Shown: positions 16,304 through 25,907, counted from the first letter of the stretch. The stretch: DNA of 64,000 bases from Rickettsiales bacterium (GCA_020630095.1 JAHDCD010000005.1:1-64000), one strand, 5' to 3'. The notes: generated from the letters alone by a model not told the origin. A program made the numbers and translations.

Positions 16304-17074
16304 TTAGTCATATAAGAAATCTTTGCTTGGAAATATTTTTCCTTTTACTTCTTTGGCAAATTCAGCAAATGCTTGATCCGCTTGTGTATTAAAATCAGCA
16401 TATTTCTTAACAAAGCTAGGGAATTTTTCTCCGAAGCCTAGAATATCTTGCGCGACCAGTATTTGCCCTTCGCATTTGGCGGATGCGCCAATGCCAATAA
16501 GCGGTATTCTTGCTGCTTCGCATACTTCATCAGCAATGGGTTTGGCGGTGCCTTCAATTACAGATGCGAATGCGCCTAGTTCTTCAAATTTCTTTAAATC
16601 GGCGATTATAGGTTCAGCATCTCGCGCGATTTTTAAACCTTCTTGTGGCTTTAAACCAACGTGACCCATTATTGGAAACCCCATTATGGAGGAGTTTGCT
16701 TCCTTTAGATGCTCGAAAATGACATCTCCGAACTCAGCTAAAGGTTCTATTTTTAGGGCGTCAGCTCCTGTTTCTTTATAGATATAATTGCAGTTATCTA
16801 TAAATGTACGTTCGTCTTCGCTGTAGGCTAAATATGGAACATCAACTACTAGAATTGCGTTTTTAACGGCTTTGCGTACAGCCTTTGCATGCTCAATTAA
16901 AGTTGATACAGGAAGTGTTTTTGTAGATTTGTGGCCATAGATAACTGTGGCAACGGAATCGCCAACTAAAATAATGTCGGCGTGCTTATCGGCAAGTAAT
17001 GCCATCGGGTAAGAGTAGCAAGATATTGCTACTAGCTTTTCCTTGGTATTTTTTATTTTATTAGGTAATTCCAA
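16304..17074 (-). CDS. panB: ketopantoate hydroxymethyltransferase
   Basis: A 256-aa TIM-barrel enzyme that makes ketopantoate from 2-oxoisovalerate and methylene-THF, the first step towards pantothenate and CoA. The family signatures VGDSVATVIYGH (metal/substrate site), GFPIMGHVGLKPQ and IPLIGIGASAKCEGQILV are present. The start overlaps the preceding 153-aa gene by 14 nt, implying co-translation. panC is not adjacent. Its cofactor comes from GlyA, encoded nearby, but that linkage may be accidental. Confidence 0.93.
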   Translation of the reverse strand: MELPNKIKNTKEKLVAISCYSYPMALLADKHADIILVGDSVATVIYGHKSTKTLPVSTLIEHAKAVRKAVKNAILVVDVPYLAYSEDERTFIDNCNYIYKETGADALKIEPLAEFGDVIFEHLKEANSSIMGFPIMGHVGLKPQEGLKIARDAEPIIADLKKFEELGAFASVIEGTAKPIADEVCEAARIPLIGIGASAKCEGQILVAQDILGFGEKFPSFVKKYADFNTQADQAFAEFAKEVKGKIFPSKDFLYD

Positions 17075-17522
17075 AACTTTCTTTTTTTATGAGATTAAAC
17101 TTTACTTCTATAGAAGTTGAAGATGTTTGTGCTGAAGGGGCAAGTAAGTTGTGTTCTTTTAAAAAGCCATTTGCTAATTCTACAATTGTAGAAAGCTCTT
17201 CCGTATCTAGTTGGGTAAGGTCTAGAAGTGGACCTAAGTTGGTGTGACGTATAGTACTACCTTCAAATCCTGTAATGACTATTGATGGAGGTTGATGATC
17301 TTCTATATCGAAGCGTAATTGACCTTTATCAGTTTTAACTAACTGATCTCCACTGAAATCTTCAAATGTTGCATTGTGAAAAGTCTCAGGGTCGGTGTTA
17401 AGAGATATTAACACCCGTCCTTTGCCAGGGTTAAGATGTTCAAAGTATAGTAATGCCGCACCATCTTTTTTTATTACAAATTTTGTTTTCCCTTCAAGGG
17501 ACTCTAATTTAATATTCCCCAT
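17061..17522 (-). CDS. uncharacterised protein upstream of panB
   Basis: A 153-aa soluble, beta-rich looking protein with no signal peptide. It is acidic in the middle, with short Gly/Thr-rich turns (GFEGSTIRHTNLGPLLDLTQLDTEEL). The SD GGAG lies 7-8 nt before the ATG and a GC-rich hairpin (17537-17557) lies just ahead of that. It overlaps panB by 14 nt, so the pair forms a unit downstream of pnp. I do not recognise the family. Confidence 0.7.
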   Translation of the reverse strand: MGNIKLESLEGKTKFVIKKDGAALLYFEHLNPGKGRVLISLNTDPETFHNATFEDFSGDQLVKTDKGQLRFDIEDHQPPSIVITGFEGSTIRHTNLGPLLDLTQLDTEELSTIVELANGFLKEHNLLAPSAQTSSTSIEVKFNLIKKESFGIT

Positions 17523-17536
17523 TTTTATCTCCAGAT

Positions 17537-17557
17537 AGAGGCCTCATTGAGGCCTCT
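17537..17557. terminator. GC-rich hairpin after pnp
   Basis: A perfect 7-bp stem AGAGGCC/GGCCTCT with a 7-nt loop sits between the pnp stop and the SD of the next gene. No T-run follows on the minus strand, so it may attenuate, protect the pnp mRNA 3' end, or mark an RNase processing site rather than fully terminate. Confidence 0.5.
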
Positions 17558-17570
17558 ACATTGTATTGTG

Positions 17571-19682
17571 CTAGGCAGCTTCTTCAGATGACCCAAGTAA
17601 ACCTTTAGTTGAAAGTTTGATTTTGCCTTGCTTATCAACATCAATAACTTTTGCAGTAACGATATCGCCCATTTTGAAATGTTCGTTAACATCGTTTACG
17701 CGCTCTTCAGCTATTTCAGAAATATGCACTAGACCTTGCTGCTTGCCCATGAATTGAACAACTACACCGAAATCAAGGATCTTGATAACTTTACAATCGT
17801 TAAATACTGTGCCTTTTTCAACGTCACCTGCAACTTCGTTAACAAGTTGTTTAGCGTATTCAAATGCTTCTTCGCCGGCAGCCATAATAGTAACTTTACC
17901 ATTATCGTTAACGTCAACTTTACAGCCAGATTTAGCTACAATGTCCTTAATGTTAACGCCACCAGGGCCGATTAGGTCTCTGATTTTGCCTTTGTTGATT
18001 TTCATTTCATAAGCTTGAGGAACTGAAGGCTTTAACTTAGCGTTAGGCTCAGTTATTGCTTTAGCCATTTCGCCTAGAATATGCTCACGACCTTCTTTAG
18101 CTTGCTCAAGAGCTTCTTTCATAATCTCTTGAGTGATGCCTTGAACTTTAATGTCCATTTGAAGTGAAGTGATACCATCTTTCGTACCAGCAACTTTGAA
18201 GTCCATGTCGCCTAAGTGATCTTCATCACCTAGGATATCAGAAAGAACTGCGAAGTCCTTACCCTCAAGTACTAAGCCCATTGCAATACCTGCGCATGGT
18301 TTAGCTATTGGAACACCCGCATCCATTAAGGCTAATGATGTACCGCAAACTGTAGCCATTGAAGATGAACCATTAGATTCAGTAATTTCAGATACAACAC
18401 GGATAGTGTATGGGAAATCTGCTTTGCTTGGCATTAATGGCGTAATTGCGCGGTGTGCTAATTTACCATGACCAATTTCACGACGACCTGGAGGGCCCAT
18501 TCTGCGTGCTTCACCTACAGAGTATGGAGGGAAGTTATAATGTAGCATGAAGTGAGATTTTTGTTCACCAAGTAAGCTGTCGAAACGTTGTTCTTCTTGC
18601 TCAGAACCTAAAGCAATAGTTACGATAGATTGCGTTTCACCACGAGTGAATAATGCAGAACCATGCGTTAATGGTAAGAATTCTGTTTCAGCGATGATAG
18701 GGCGAACTTGGTTAAGTTTACGACCATCAATACGTTTGCCACCTAGAACATCACCACGAACGATTTTACTTTGTAGATCTTTGTATAATGCACCAATATG
18801 GCTTTCGTTTTCAGCGTAGCCTTCTTCACCAAGGTCAGCAAGTAAAGCTTCTTTTAGTTCAGTTTTAGCAACATCTAATGCGGTTGTACGCTCTTGCTTA
18901 TCAGTTGATTTGTAAGCTTGCGTTACTGCTTTAGTTGAAATTTTAGCGATTTTCTTTTCTAGGTCAGAAAGATCAGCCTTTTCAACAGTAATACGTTCTT
19001 TACCAGCTTCATCAGCTAGTTCTTGAATCATATCAATAACAGGTTGCATGCTATCATGTGCGAACTTTACAGAACCAAGCATTTCTTCTTCAGTTAATTC
19101 TTGAGCTTGAGACTCAACCATAAGAACTGAAGATTTAGTGCCGGCAATGATGATATCTAATTTAGTATCTTCTTCAAAGCCGTGGTCTGGGTTTAATGTG
19201 TATTCGCCATCAGTGTAACCAACACGGCAACCAGCGATTGGGCCATTAAATGGTGCGCCTGAAATAGCTAATGCTGCAGATGCTGCAACTAGTGCTACGA
19301 TGTCCGATTGAACTTTTTGATCGTGCTGGATAACTGTTAGAACAACTTGAGTTTCCGCTTTGAAGCCATCTTCAAACATTGGGCGGATTGGTCTATCAAT
19401 TAAACGAGATGTTAATGTTTCATGCTCTGAAGGGCGACCTTCACGCTTGAAGAAACCACCAGGGATTTTACCTGCTGCGGTTGTTTTTTCTTGATATGTT
19501 ACTGTTAGTGGGAAGAAGTCTAGAGTAGGGTCCGACTTGCTTGCGTAACATACTGCAGCTAAAACTTTTACGCCGCCATAAGTTACAATTACTGATCCTT
19601 GAGCTTGACGAGCAACTTTACCCGTTTCAATCTCTAACGTTTTGCCACCCCATTCGATGGACTTATTAACTATGTTAAACAT
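17571..19682 (-). CDS. pnp: polyribonucleotide nucleotidyltransferase
   Basis: A 703-aa phosphorolytic 3'-5' exoribonuclease of the degradosome. Two RNase PH domains flank a helical linker. The second core holds FTRGETQ and the active-site region GSSSMATVCG. A KH domain follows (IRDLIGPGGVNIKDIVAKSG) and a C-terminal S1 domain (VKILDFGVVVQFMGKQQGLVHISEI). The length is normal. In many alphaproteobacteria rpsO precedes pnp. Here the upstream neighbour is the divergent sigma-factor gene instead, so the rpsO-pnp linkage is broken. Confidence 0.96.
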   Translation of the reverse strand: MFNIVNKSIEWGGKTLEIETGKVARQAQGSVIVTYGGVKVLAAVCYASKSDPTLDFFPLTVTYQEKTTAAGKIPGGFFKREGRPSEHETLTSRLIDRPIRPMFEDGFKAETQVVLTVIQHDQKVQSDIVALVAASAALAISGAPFNGPIAGCRVGYTDGEYTLNPDHGFEEDTKLDIIIAGTKSSVLMVESQAQELTEEEMLGSVKFAHDSMQPVIDMIQELADEAGKERITVEKADLSDLEKKIAKISTKAVTQAYKSTDKQERTTALDVAKTELKEALLADLGEEGYAENESHIGALYKDLQSKIVRGDVLGGKRIDGRKLNQVRPIIAETEFLPLTHGSALFTRGETQSIVTIALGSEQEEQRFDSLLGEQKSHFMLHYNFPPYSVGEARRMGPPGRREIGHGKLAHRAITPLMPSKADFPYTIRVVSEITESNGSSSMATVCGTSLALMDAGVPIAKPCAGIAMGLVLEGKDFAVLSDILGDEDHLGDMDFKVAGTKDGITSLQMDIKVQGITQEIMKEALEQAKEGREHILGEMAKAITEPNAKLKPSVPQAYEMKINKGKIRDLIGPGGVNIKDIVAKSGCKVDVNDNGKVTIMAAGEEAFEYAKQLVNEVAGDVEKGTVFNDCKVIKILDFGVVVQFMGKQQGLVHISEIAEERVNDVNEHFKMGDIVTAKVIDVDKQGKIKLSTKGLLGSSEEAA

Positions 19683-19759
19683 TTATTTTTTCCTTTTAAA
19701 TTTAAGTGGTTAAGATAAGTATGTAATTGCGTTATAGCAAGTTAAATTTAGGAACCTAG

Positions 19760-20296
19760 GTGGCATTTAATAAAACATATCAAGAGCTTGGAGAGAAGGC
19801 TATAGGCGGTGATAAGAAGGCCTATGCGGAGCTTTTGGGCATAACTGAGAAGATTGCCTATAATTATCTTAAAAGTCGCGTTAAAGATTTTGATTCAATT
19901 GATGATGTGGTGCAGGAGATATTAATATCTGTACATAAGGCGTTACATACTTATCAGCCTTCTATGCCTTTTGAGCCTTGGGTTTATTCAATTATCAATT
20001 TCCGTTTTAAAGATTATTTGCGTAAAGTTTACCGAACGGCTGAGGTTTCAACGGTAGACTTAGATGATGTTTCGCACTTGCTTAGTACTAAATCGGACGA
20101 AGGTAAGATTGAAAACGAAGATGCGGTAGATAAGGCTTTGCAATGTTTAAAGGATAAGGAGCGAATGATAGTGGAGGCTCTATATTTAGAGGGCATGTCT
20201 GCAAAAGAGGTGGCAGATAAAATGATATTAACAGTTTCGGATGTTCGCACTACTGCTCATAGAGCGTTGAAGAAGCTAAAAGGGAGAGTTAGTTAG
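19760..20296 (+). CDS. ECF-type sigma factor (SigF-like)
   Basis: A 178-aa sigma-70 family protein that starts with GTG. Region 2 (about 20-90: FDSIDDVVQEILISVHKAL...EPWVYSIINFRFKDYLRK) and region 4 (about 122-175: CLKDKERMIVEALYLEGMSAKEVADKM...RTTAHRALKKLKG) are clear. The NrsF-type anti-sigma gene follows after 2 nt, the arrangement of the alphaproteobacterial SigF-NrsF module that responds to oxidative or metal stress. The dodecin and SOUL genes downstream may be targets. Confidence 0.88.
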   Translation: MAFNKTYQELGEKAIGGDKKAYAELLGITEKIAYNYLKSRVKDFDSIDDVVQEILISVHKALHTYQPSMPFEPWVYSIINFRFKDYLRKVYRTAEVSTVDLDDVSHLLSTKSDEGKIENEDAVDKALQCLKDKERMIVEALYLEGMSAKEVADKMILTVSDVRTTAHRALKKLKGRVS

Positions 20297-20298
20297 AT

Positions 20299-20937
20299 AT
20301 GACTAAGAATAAAGATTTAATAGCGAATCTATGTAAAGAGCATGCAGAAATTAAGCCGTATTGCTCAAGGAATTCGTATTTTGAATGGCTAGCTATGATA
20401 GCTATATATGTGACTGTTGTACTTGCTATATGCGGTATTCGTGATGATATTTCTGAGCGTATGATGGATAGGAACTTTGTGATAGAGTTAGGTATCTGTG
20501 CTATTATTGCGCTTTGGGCGGGCTATGCACAGATTATTACTAATGTGCCGAGTAAATATTGTTTTATTCGGAACTTAATTATACCGGCATTCTTGGTTTT
20601 AGTATTGGCCGTTTTAATTGTGATATTTGGTAAAGTTTCACGTGAAACTCTGTCAGAAAGTATGGGGCAGATGCATTTTGAAACAACTGGCGTGCTAGTT
20701 GCACTTACTATATTTCCTGCTCTGTATTCATTCTTCAGACTATGTAGGGGTGCGCCGACAAAGTTGGGTTTATCTGGTGCTATGACATTATTATCATCCG
20801 CAACTGTAGCTTATATTATATTAAGGCTATATTTCCAGTCGGATGACTTAAGTAGCATTATGCTGTGGTGTTATATACCAATTCTACTTCTTTCTATGTG
20901 TGGTATACTAATTGGAAGAAAGTTCTTAAAATGGTAG
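20299..20937 (+). CDS. NrsF/DUF1109 membrane anti-sigma factor
   Basis: A 212-aa protein with six predicted membrane helices (about residues 28-47, 59-78, 89-110, 128-146, 157-178 and 187-208). It carries the DUF1109 pattern of a Cys-containing loop after helix 4 (RLCRGAPTKLGLSGA). DUF1109 proteins such as Caulobacter NrsF hold the cognate ECF sigma at the inner membrane and release it on stress sensed through conserved cysteines. Translational coupling to the sigma gene (2-nt gap) supports the pairing. Confidence 0.85.
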   Translation: MTKNKDLIANLCKEHAEIKPYCSRNSYFEWLAMIAIYVTVVLAICGIRDDISERMMDRNFVIELGICAIIALWAGYAQIITNVPSKYCFIRNLIIPAFLVLVLAVLIVIFGKVSRETLSESMGQMHFETTGVLVALTIFPALYSFFRLCRGAPTKLGLSGAMTLLSSATVAYIILRLYFQSDDLSSIMLWCYIPILLLSMCGILIGRKFLKW

Positions 20938-21051
20938 TAATCTAGCGAGGGTTAGCAGAACTAGCAGCGCTGGCTATTTTCTACTTGATTATTAATGAGT
21001 GTGGTTTTAGCGTTCTTTTCTTAATAACTAATAATCAAAAAGGAGACTAAA

Positions 21052-21249
21052 ATGTTAAAAGTTGTAGAAATTTTATCGGAATCTAAAAAATCATGGGAAG
21101 ACGCTACTAAGAATGCTGTTGAGCGTGCGGGTAAAACTGTTCGTGGCATTAAAGGTGTTTATGTTAATGAGCAGTCTGCTGTTGTTGAAAACGACAAGGT
21201 AGTTGCTTACCGTGTTAACTTAAAAATTACTTTCGCTGTTGAAGGCTAA
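21052..21249 (+). CDS. dodecin (flavin-binding dodecamer)
   Basis: A 65-aa small beta-alpha protein. It begins MLKVVEILSESKKSWEDATK, with the flavin-stacking Trp in SKKSWEDA, and continues with the GIKGVYVNEQ and YRVNLKITFAVE strands of the family. Dodecins store or buffer flavins and limit photo-oxidative damage. A strong SD (AAGGAG) lies 8 nt before the ATG. It sits downstream of the sigma/anti-sigma pair with its own leader (about 115 nt). Confidence 0.93.
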   Translation: MLKVVEILSESKKSWEDATKNAVERAGKTVRGIKGVYVNEQSAVVENDKVVAYRVNLKITFAVEG

Positions 21250-21284
21250 GTAACGATTTTTAAGAATATAGCGAAGCAGTTGGT

Positions 21285-21836
21285 ATGAAAATATTTTTAT
21301 TTGTACTATTTTGCTTCGCTTTTTTTATGCCTAAAAATTCATTTGCATATGATGAACCTAATTATGATACCTTGAATAAAGAGGGTAAAATTGAGGTTAG
21401 AAAATATCAAGATTCTATAGTTGCTGAGGCAATTATGGGAGCTGATCGGAATGATGGTTCGAACGGCGCGTTCAGAGGTTTGTTTAAATATATCGGCGCT
21501 AATGACATTCCGATGACCATTCCTGTTCGTCAGGAGAAAATAGCAGGTAATTGGAATATGGCGTTTTATATGCCAGATAAATTTACCTTAGAGAATACAC
21601 CAAAGCCGAGTGATTCAAAAGTTAGAATTAAGAAGATTAAAGGTGAGAAGGTAGTGGTTATAAAGTTCTCTGGCAGATGGACGGATAAGAACTTTAAGAA
21701 GCATGAAGCTACGTTACGAAATTACTTAATAGAAAAAAAGATTAGCTTCATGGATAATCCAATATATGCTTATTACAATTCACCGGTTAGGCCTTGGTTT
21801 TTACGAAGGAATGAGGTGATGTTTAAAATATATTAA
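21285..21836 (+). CDS. SOUL family heme-binding-like secreted protein
   Basis: A 183-aa protein with a Sec signal peptide (MKIFLFVLFCFAFFMPKNSF, cleavage near AYDEP). The SOUL domain follows: KIEVRKYQDSIVAEA, then the FRGLFKYIGAND and IPMTIPVRQEK blocks, ending ARRNEV-like (FLRRNEVMFKIY). SOUL proteins bind tetrapyrroles in the periplasm or elsewhere, with roles in heme handling or oxidative stress. It lies between dodecin and the FMN-dependent enzyme, so three cofactor-related genes are in a row. Confidence 0.88.
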   Translation: MKIFLFVLFCFAFFMPKNSFAYDEPNYDTLNKEGKIEVRKYQDSIVAEAIMGADRNDGSNGAFRGLFKYIGANDIPMTIPVRQEKIAGNWNMAFYMPDKFTLENTPKPSDSKVRIKKIKGEKVVVIKFSGRWTDKNFKKHEATLRNYLIEKKISFMDNPIYAYYNSPVRPWFLRRNEVMFKIY

Positions 21837-21848
21837 GGCATATTAGCT

Positions 21849-23348
21849 ATGTGGTTTTTAAGTAATTTATTTATTCTTGTTGCAGGTTTAGTCGCTGCGT
21901 TTCTAGTTTATCTATATTTATATGATAGGTTCCAGAAGAAATCTACGCTGCGTAGAAATTTCCCCGTTATTGCGCGTGGGAGGTACTTTTTAGAGAATAT
22001 GGGTGTATTTTTACGTCAGTATTTTTACTCGCATGATCGTGAAGAAATGCCATTTAATAGGGCGGAACGTTCATGGGCATATAGAGCTGCGAAGGATGTA
22101 AGTTCTACTGTTGCATTTGGCTCAACGCGTGACCTTAACCCTGCGGGAACGGTATTTTTCTCTAACTCGGCATACCCGACAATGGAAGAAGATATTAAGC
22201 CGATGGAGCCAGTTATAATTGGTGAGTATTCTAGAAGGCCATATAGTACGGCATCTATTTTTAATATTTCAGGAATGAGCTATGGTGCGATTTCTAAGCC
22301 GGCGGTTCAGGCGCTTTCTTATGGTGCAAAGAAGGCTGGAATTTGGTTAAATACTGGTGAAGGTGGGCTTGCGCCGTTTCATATTGAAGGCGGTTGCGAT
22401 ATTGTTTTTCAAATTGGTACTGCGAAGTTTGGCGTTAAAGATGAAGAAACTGGTGGTTTCTCTAAAAAGAAATTGAAGGAGCTTGGCGAATTAGAGCAAG
22501 TTAAGATGATCGAGATTAAGCTTTCTCAAGGTGCTAAGCCGGGTAAAGGTGGTATTTTACCAGGAGTTAAGGTTGATGAAGAGATTGCCGCTATTCGTGG
22601 AATCAATGTTGGCGAACCGGCGATATCGCCTAATAGGCATCCTGAAATTAATAATACATCGGAGCTAATGGATGTGGTGAGTATGATTCGTGAAGAGTCT
22701 GGTTTGCCTACAGGTTTTAAAGCGGTAATTGGTGAGTTTGTATGGGTTGAGGAAATTTGTGAGGAGATTAAAAAGCGCGGTATTGAGCATGCGCCAGATT
22801 TTATAACGATTGATTCAGCTGATGGTGGTACGGGCGCCGCGCCAATGGCATTAATGGATAATGTTGGTATTCCGCTGAAAGAGGCTTTACCGCGTACAGT
22901 TGATATTTTAGAGAAGCATGGGCTTCGTGATAGAATAAAGATTGTTGTATCGGGTAAAATGGTTAACCCAACGGAAGTTGCATGGGCGTTTTGTGCAGGT
23001 GCAGATTTTGTTAATTCAGCGCGTGGCTTTATGTTTGCGCTTGGCTGTATTCAGGCAATGCAGTGTAATCGTAATACTTGCCCCACTGGTATTACAACCA
23101 ATAATAAAAACCTACAATATGGTTTGAATCCTGAGAATAAGACTAATCGCGTTTACAATTTCGCTAAGAATATGGAGAAGGAAGTAAACATTATTGCGCA
23201 TTCATGTGGCGTTAATGATGCGCGTGGTTTGAATAGGCATCATGCGCGTATTGTATTACCATCTGGTAAGTCACTTAGAATGGACGAGCTTTATTTTGGT
23301 AAGGAAGATGTTCAAGTTAAGATGGGTACTAAGAAGAAAGTTGCTTAA
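21849..23348 (+). CDS. FMN-binding glutamate synthase family protein (membrane-anchored)
   Basis: A 499-aa protein. A single N-terminal membrane helix (about 4-26) is followed by a glutamate-synthase FMN/central-type barrel: SGMSYGAISKPAVQALS, GEGGLAPFH, IDSADGGTGAAP, and the cysteine cluster region QCNRNTCPTGITT. It lacks the glutaminase amidotransferase domain of GltB, so it probably oxidises or reduces another small substrate with FMN and an Fe-S centre. Its true reaction is not known. It converges on cckA with the stop codons overlapping by 4 nt. Confidence 0.85.
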   Translation: MWFLSNLFILVAGLVAAFLVYLYLYDRFQKKSTLRRNFPVIARGRYFLENMGVFLRQYFYSHDREEMPFNRAERSWAYRAAKDVSSTVAFGSTRDLNPAGTVFFSNSAYPTMEEDIKPMEPVIIGEYSRRPYSTASIFNISGMSYGAISKPAVQALSYGAKKAGIWLNTGEGGLAPFHIEGGCDIVFQIGTAKFGVKDEETGGFSKKKLKELGELEQVKMIEIKLSQGAKPGKGGILPGVKVDEEIAAIRGINVGEPAISPNRHPEINNTSELMDVVSMIREESGLPTGFKAVIGEFVWVEEICEEIKKRGIEHAPDFITIDSADGGTGAAPMALMDNVGIPLKEALPRTVDILEKHGLRDRIKIVVSGKMVNPTEVAWAFCAGADFVNSARGFMFALGCIQAMQCNRNTCPTGITTNNKNLQYGLNPENKTNRVYNFAKNMEKEVNIIAHSCGVNDARGLNRHHARIVLPSGKSLRMDELYFGKEDVQVKMGTKKKVA

Positions 23349-25501
23349 GAAGCCAATTCAGTTTTAACCTTTTCTACTAAGTCTTTTAGGGTGAATGGTT
23401 TTGGTAGGAAGTTGAAATCACGTTCAACGCCAAATGATTCATCAAATGCGGATTCGCCGAAACCAGAGATAAATAACACCTTAATATCAGGGTAGATAGG
23501 TAGAATCTTTTTGATCATTTCTGGGCCTGTCATGCCAGGCATCATTACGTCCGAAACTATCATATCTAGTTCAGGTTTTTTCTCTTCAATAAGTTTTAAG
23601 GCATCTTCGCCGGAAGCGGCTTCAAATACTTCATAACCCTTATTTGAAAGCGCGCGGGTAGAGAATAAACGTACTGGGGCTTCATCTTCTACGATTAATA
23701 TTTTGCCTGTACCGGTAAGGTCTTGTGCGGAATCTATGCGCTTACTTGCCTTAGCTTCTTTAACTATTTCTTTTGCTTCTTCTAGGCCTTCTTCATCGGC
23801 ATTGAAGCGCTTTAAATAAATTTTGAATGATGTGCCTTTATCAATTTCTGATTTCACACCAATGAAGCCACCTGTTTGGTTAATTATACCATAAACTGTT
23901 GCTAGCCCTAAGCCTGTTCCTTTGCCGACATCTTTTGTGGTGAAGAATGGCTCAAATATTTTGCGCATTGTATCGCGGCTCATGCCGGAGCCATTATCAG
24001 TTAATGAAACAACCACATATTCGCCTTCGGGAGTGCCGTCTTCCATTGGGCAGTAAATTTCTTTAGGTAAAGAGTTACGCTTTGTAAGGCTTAAGTTTTC
24101 AGTGGAGATAATAATGTTGCCTTGTTCTTCACGTTCTAGAGCGTGGGCATTAATTGCATCGCGGGCGTTTACTGCAAGGTTTACAAGCACTTGCTCGATC
24201 TGCGTTTTATCAACCTTAGTTTCCCATAGGTTTTTAGCATATTGAATATCGAGATTAATATTTGCGCCAATAAGCCTTTTAATAAGGTTAGATATATTGG
24301 CAATGTCGTCCGTAAGGTTTAGCACCTTAGGTTGCATGGTTTGCTTTCTTGAGAATGCTAGTAACTGGCTTACAAGGTTTGCCGCGCGGTTGGCATTTTG
24401 CTTAATTTGCATTATGTCTGCAAAGCTTTGCTCACCTGGTTTATGGCGCGTAAGTAGAAGATCGCAGAAGCCAATCATTGCGGTTAACAGATTGTTGAAG
24501 TCATGCGCTACGCCACCAGCAAGCTGACCCACCGCTTGCATTTTTTGTGATTGTACGAACTTTTCTTCTAAGGTTTTTTTCTCGGTAGTATCTATAATGT
24601 AGCAGATGAATTTATCGAACTCGTCATCTAGTTGTTTAATGAAAAATGTCGCAGAAGAATTTTCATCATAGGAATAACGAATGTTAGTATCCTGCATTCT
24701 ACCTTTGGCGACATCTTGCCATGCTAGAATTTGTCCTATGCGTCCTAAGCCACTGCGTGAGATAAATGACGATAAGAACTGATCGCCAGATTTGTCCTCT
24801 TCTTTGATTAATTTAAGTAGGTCGTCATTGGCAAAGATTATCTTTAAGTCTTTATCAATAATTGCCGTAGGTACTGGGGTTGAATCTATGTATTTACGCC
24901 AGACATCAGAGATTTTTGGTTTATTAACTTTAATGTTAACAACAGTTACTGGTTGTAGAGAAATTTGATAAACTATGTCCTCTGGCAGGTTTACTTTATC
25001 GACAACTAGCTTGTATTTACTTTCGCCTTTCTCAAATTTTAAGGTGGCTTCGAATTCTCTGCGGCGGCCGTCCTTTATTACGTTGTTTAGTTTTTCAACC
25101 AGTAGCGAAGTTGTTTCAATTTGATATGCAAGGTCAGTGAATTTATCGTGCCCTGCAAGTTTTTTAGTTTCAAAGCTAGATACCCCAAGAGTTGAAAAAT
25201 CTATGTATAGAATTTCCTTTTCCTTATTAATTATGGCAAATATTTTTTCCTGCTTTTTGCTGGCGCGTAAGAAGCATTCACGTAAGGCAAAATTATTACG
25301 CTCTTTCTTGCGGAGTTTTGAGAATAAGCGGAATAAATATAGAACTACTAATGCGTTTACGCCGAATAAAGTAGATAGGAATAAGGGCGAATCCGATGCG
25401 CCAAATATAGAAGTTATAGGAGTAACTAGGGTAAGTAGTACTACCACGAATATGGCGATAATTACTTCGAAGTATGAGTTTATTTTAAAGTTACTATCCA
25501 T
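23345..25501 (-). CDS. cckA: CckA-type hybrid histidine kinase
   Basis: A 718-aa protein. Two membrane helices (about 11-31 and 40-60), a PAS-containing region (about 70-310), HisKA with His333 (LAGGVAHDFNNLL), HATPase (N-box NLAVNARDA 441-449, DNGSGM 502-507, GTGLGLA 528-534) and a C-terminal receiver with Asp651 (IVSDVMMPG). This is the domain order of CckA, the kinase/phosphatase that feeds ChpT and then CtrA and CpdR to control the alphaproteobacterial cell cycle. It lies 25 nt downstream of a DivK-like gene, which in Caulobacter regulates CckA but is unlinked to it. Confidence 0.92.
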   Translation of the reverse strand: MDSNFKINSYFEVIIAIFVVVLLTLVTPITSIFGASDSPLFLSTLFGVNALVVLYLFRLFSKLRKKERNNFALRECFLRASKKQEKIFAIINKEKEILYIDFSTLGVSSFETKKLAGHDKFTDLAYQIETTSLLVEKLNNVIKDGRRREFEATLKFEKGESKYKLVVDKVNLPEDIVYQISLQPVTVVNIKVNKPKISDVWRKYIDSTPVPTAIIDKDLKIIFANDDLLKLIKEEDKSGDQFLSSFISRSGLGRIGQILAWQDVAKGRMQDTNIRYSYDENSSATFFIKQLDDEFDKFICYIIDTTEKKTLEEKFVQSQKMQAVGQLAGGVAHDFNNLLTAMIGFCDLLLTRHKPGEQSFADIMQIKQNANRAANLVSQLLAFSRKQTMQPKVLNLTDDIANISNLIKRLIGANINLDIQYAKNLWETKVDKTQIEQVLVNLAVNARDAINAHALEREEQGNIIISTENLSLTKRNSLPKEIYCPMEDGTPEGEYVVVSLTDNGSGMSRDTMRKIFEPFFTTKDVGKGTGLGLATVYGIINQTGGFIGVKSEIDKGTSFKIYLKRFNADEEGLEEAKEIVKEAKASKRIDSAQDLTGTGKILIVEDEAPVRLFSTRALSNKGYEVFEAASGEDALKLIEEKKPELDMIVSDVMMPGMTGPEMIKKILPIYPDIKVLFISGFGESAFDESFGVERDFNFLPKPFTLKDLVEKVKTELAS

Positions 25502-25526
25502 TCCTTTCGCTAAAGCTACAGCGAGA

Positions 25527-25907
25527 TTAAGCTGTGTTTAAGTGCTTTTTAATTTCCTCCATGAATTGCATAACATCAATAGGCTTTGAGATATAACCTT
25601 CACAGCCGGTTTCTAAGATAGATTGTTTATCGTCTTCCATGGCCATGGCAGTTACCGCGATAATTGGAACTTCTTTATATTGTTCCATTGCTTTAATTTC
25701 TACAATAAGCTCTTTACCTGATTTTTGTGGCAGGTTGATATCCATTAAAATTAATTCTGGATTAAATAGCTCTAAGCTTTTCATTACTTCATTGGGATGA
25801 TCTACTACAACGGCTTCAATGTCCATTGCACCTAAAATGTCGTGGAAGAGTTTTGAATTTAATTCGTTATCTTCTACTACTAATATTTTTCGTTGTTCGT
25901 TGGTCAT
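25527..25907 (-). CDS. divK: DivK-like single-domain response regulator
   Basis: A 126-aa receiver domain with no output. Phosphoacceptor Asp56 (LILMDINLP), acidic pocket VEDNE (11-15), Thr in AVTAMAM, Lys in ISKPID. Sequence and size match DivK, the essential regulator that, when phosphorylated, acts through DivL to inhibit CckA. It overlaps metC by 4 nt and precedes cckA by 25 nt, so regulator and target kinase appear to be co-transcribed. Confidence 0.85.
   Translation of the reverse strand: MTNEQRKILVVEDNELNSKLFHDILGAMDIEAVVVDHPNEVMKSLELFNPELILMDINLPQKSGKELIVEIKAMEQYKEVPIIAVTAMAMEDDKQSILETGCEGYISKPIDVMQFMEEIKKHLNTA

Noticed and set aside
21849-23348. Annotation as the large subunit of assimilatory glutamate synthase (gltB)
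   Set aside because: The glutaminase domain is missing and the length is about one third of GltB; only the FMN-binding barrel is present.
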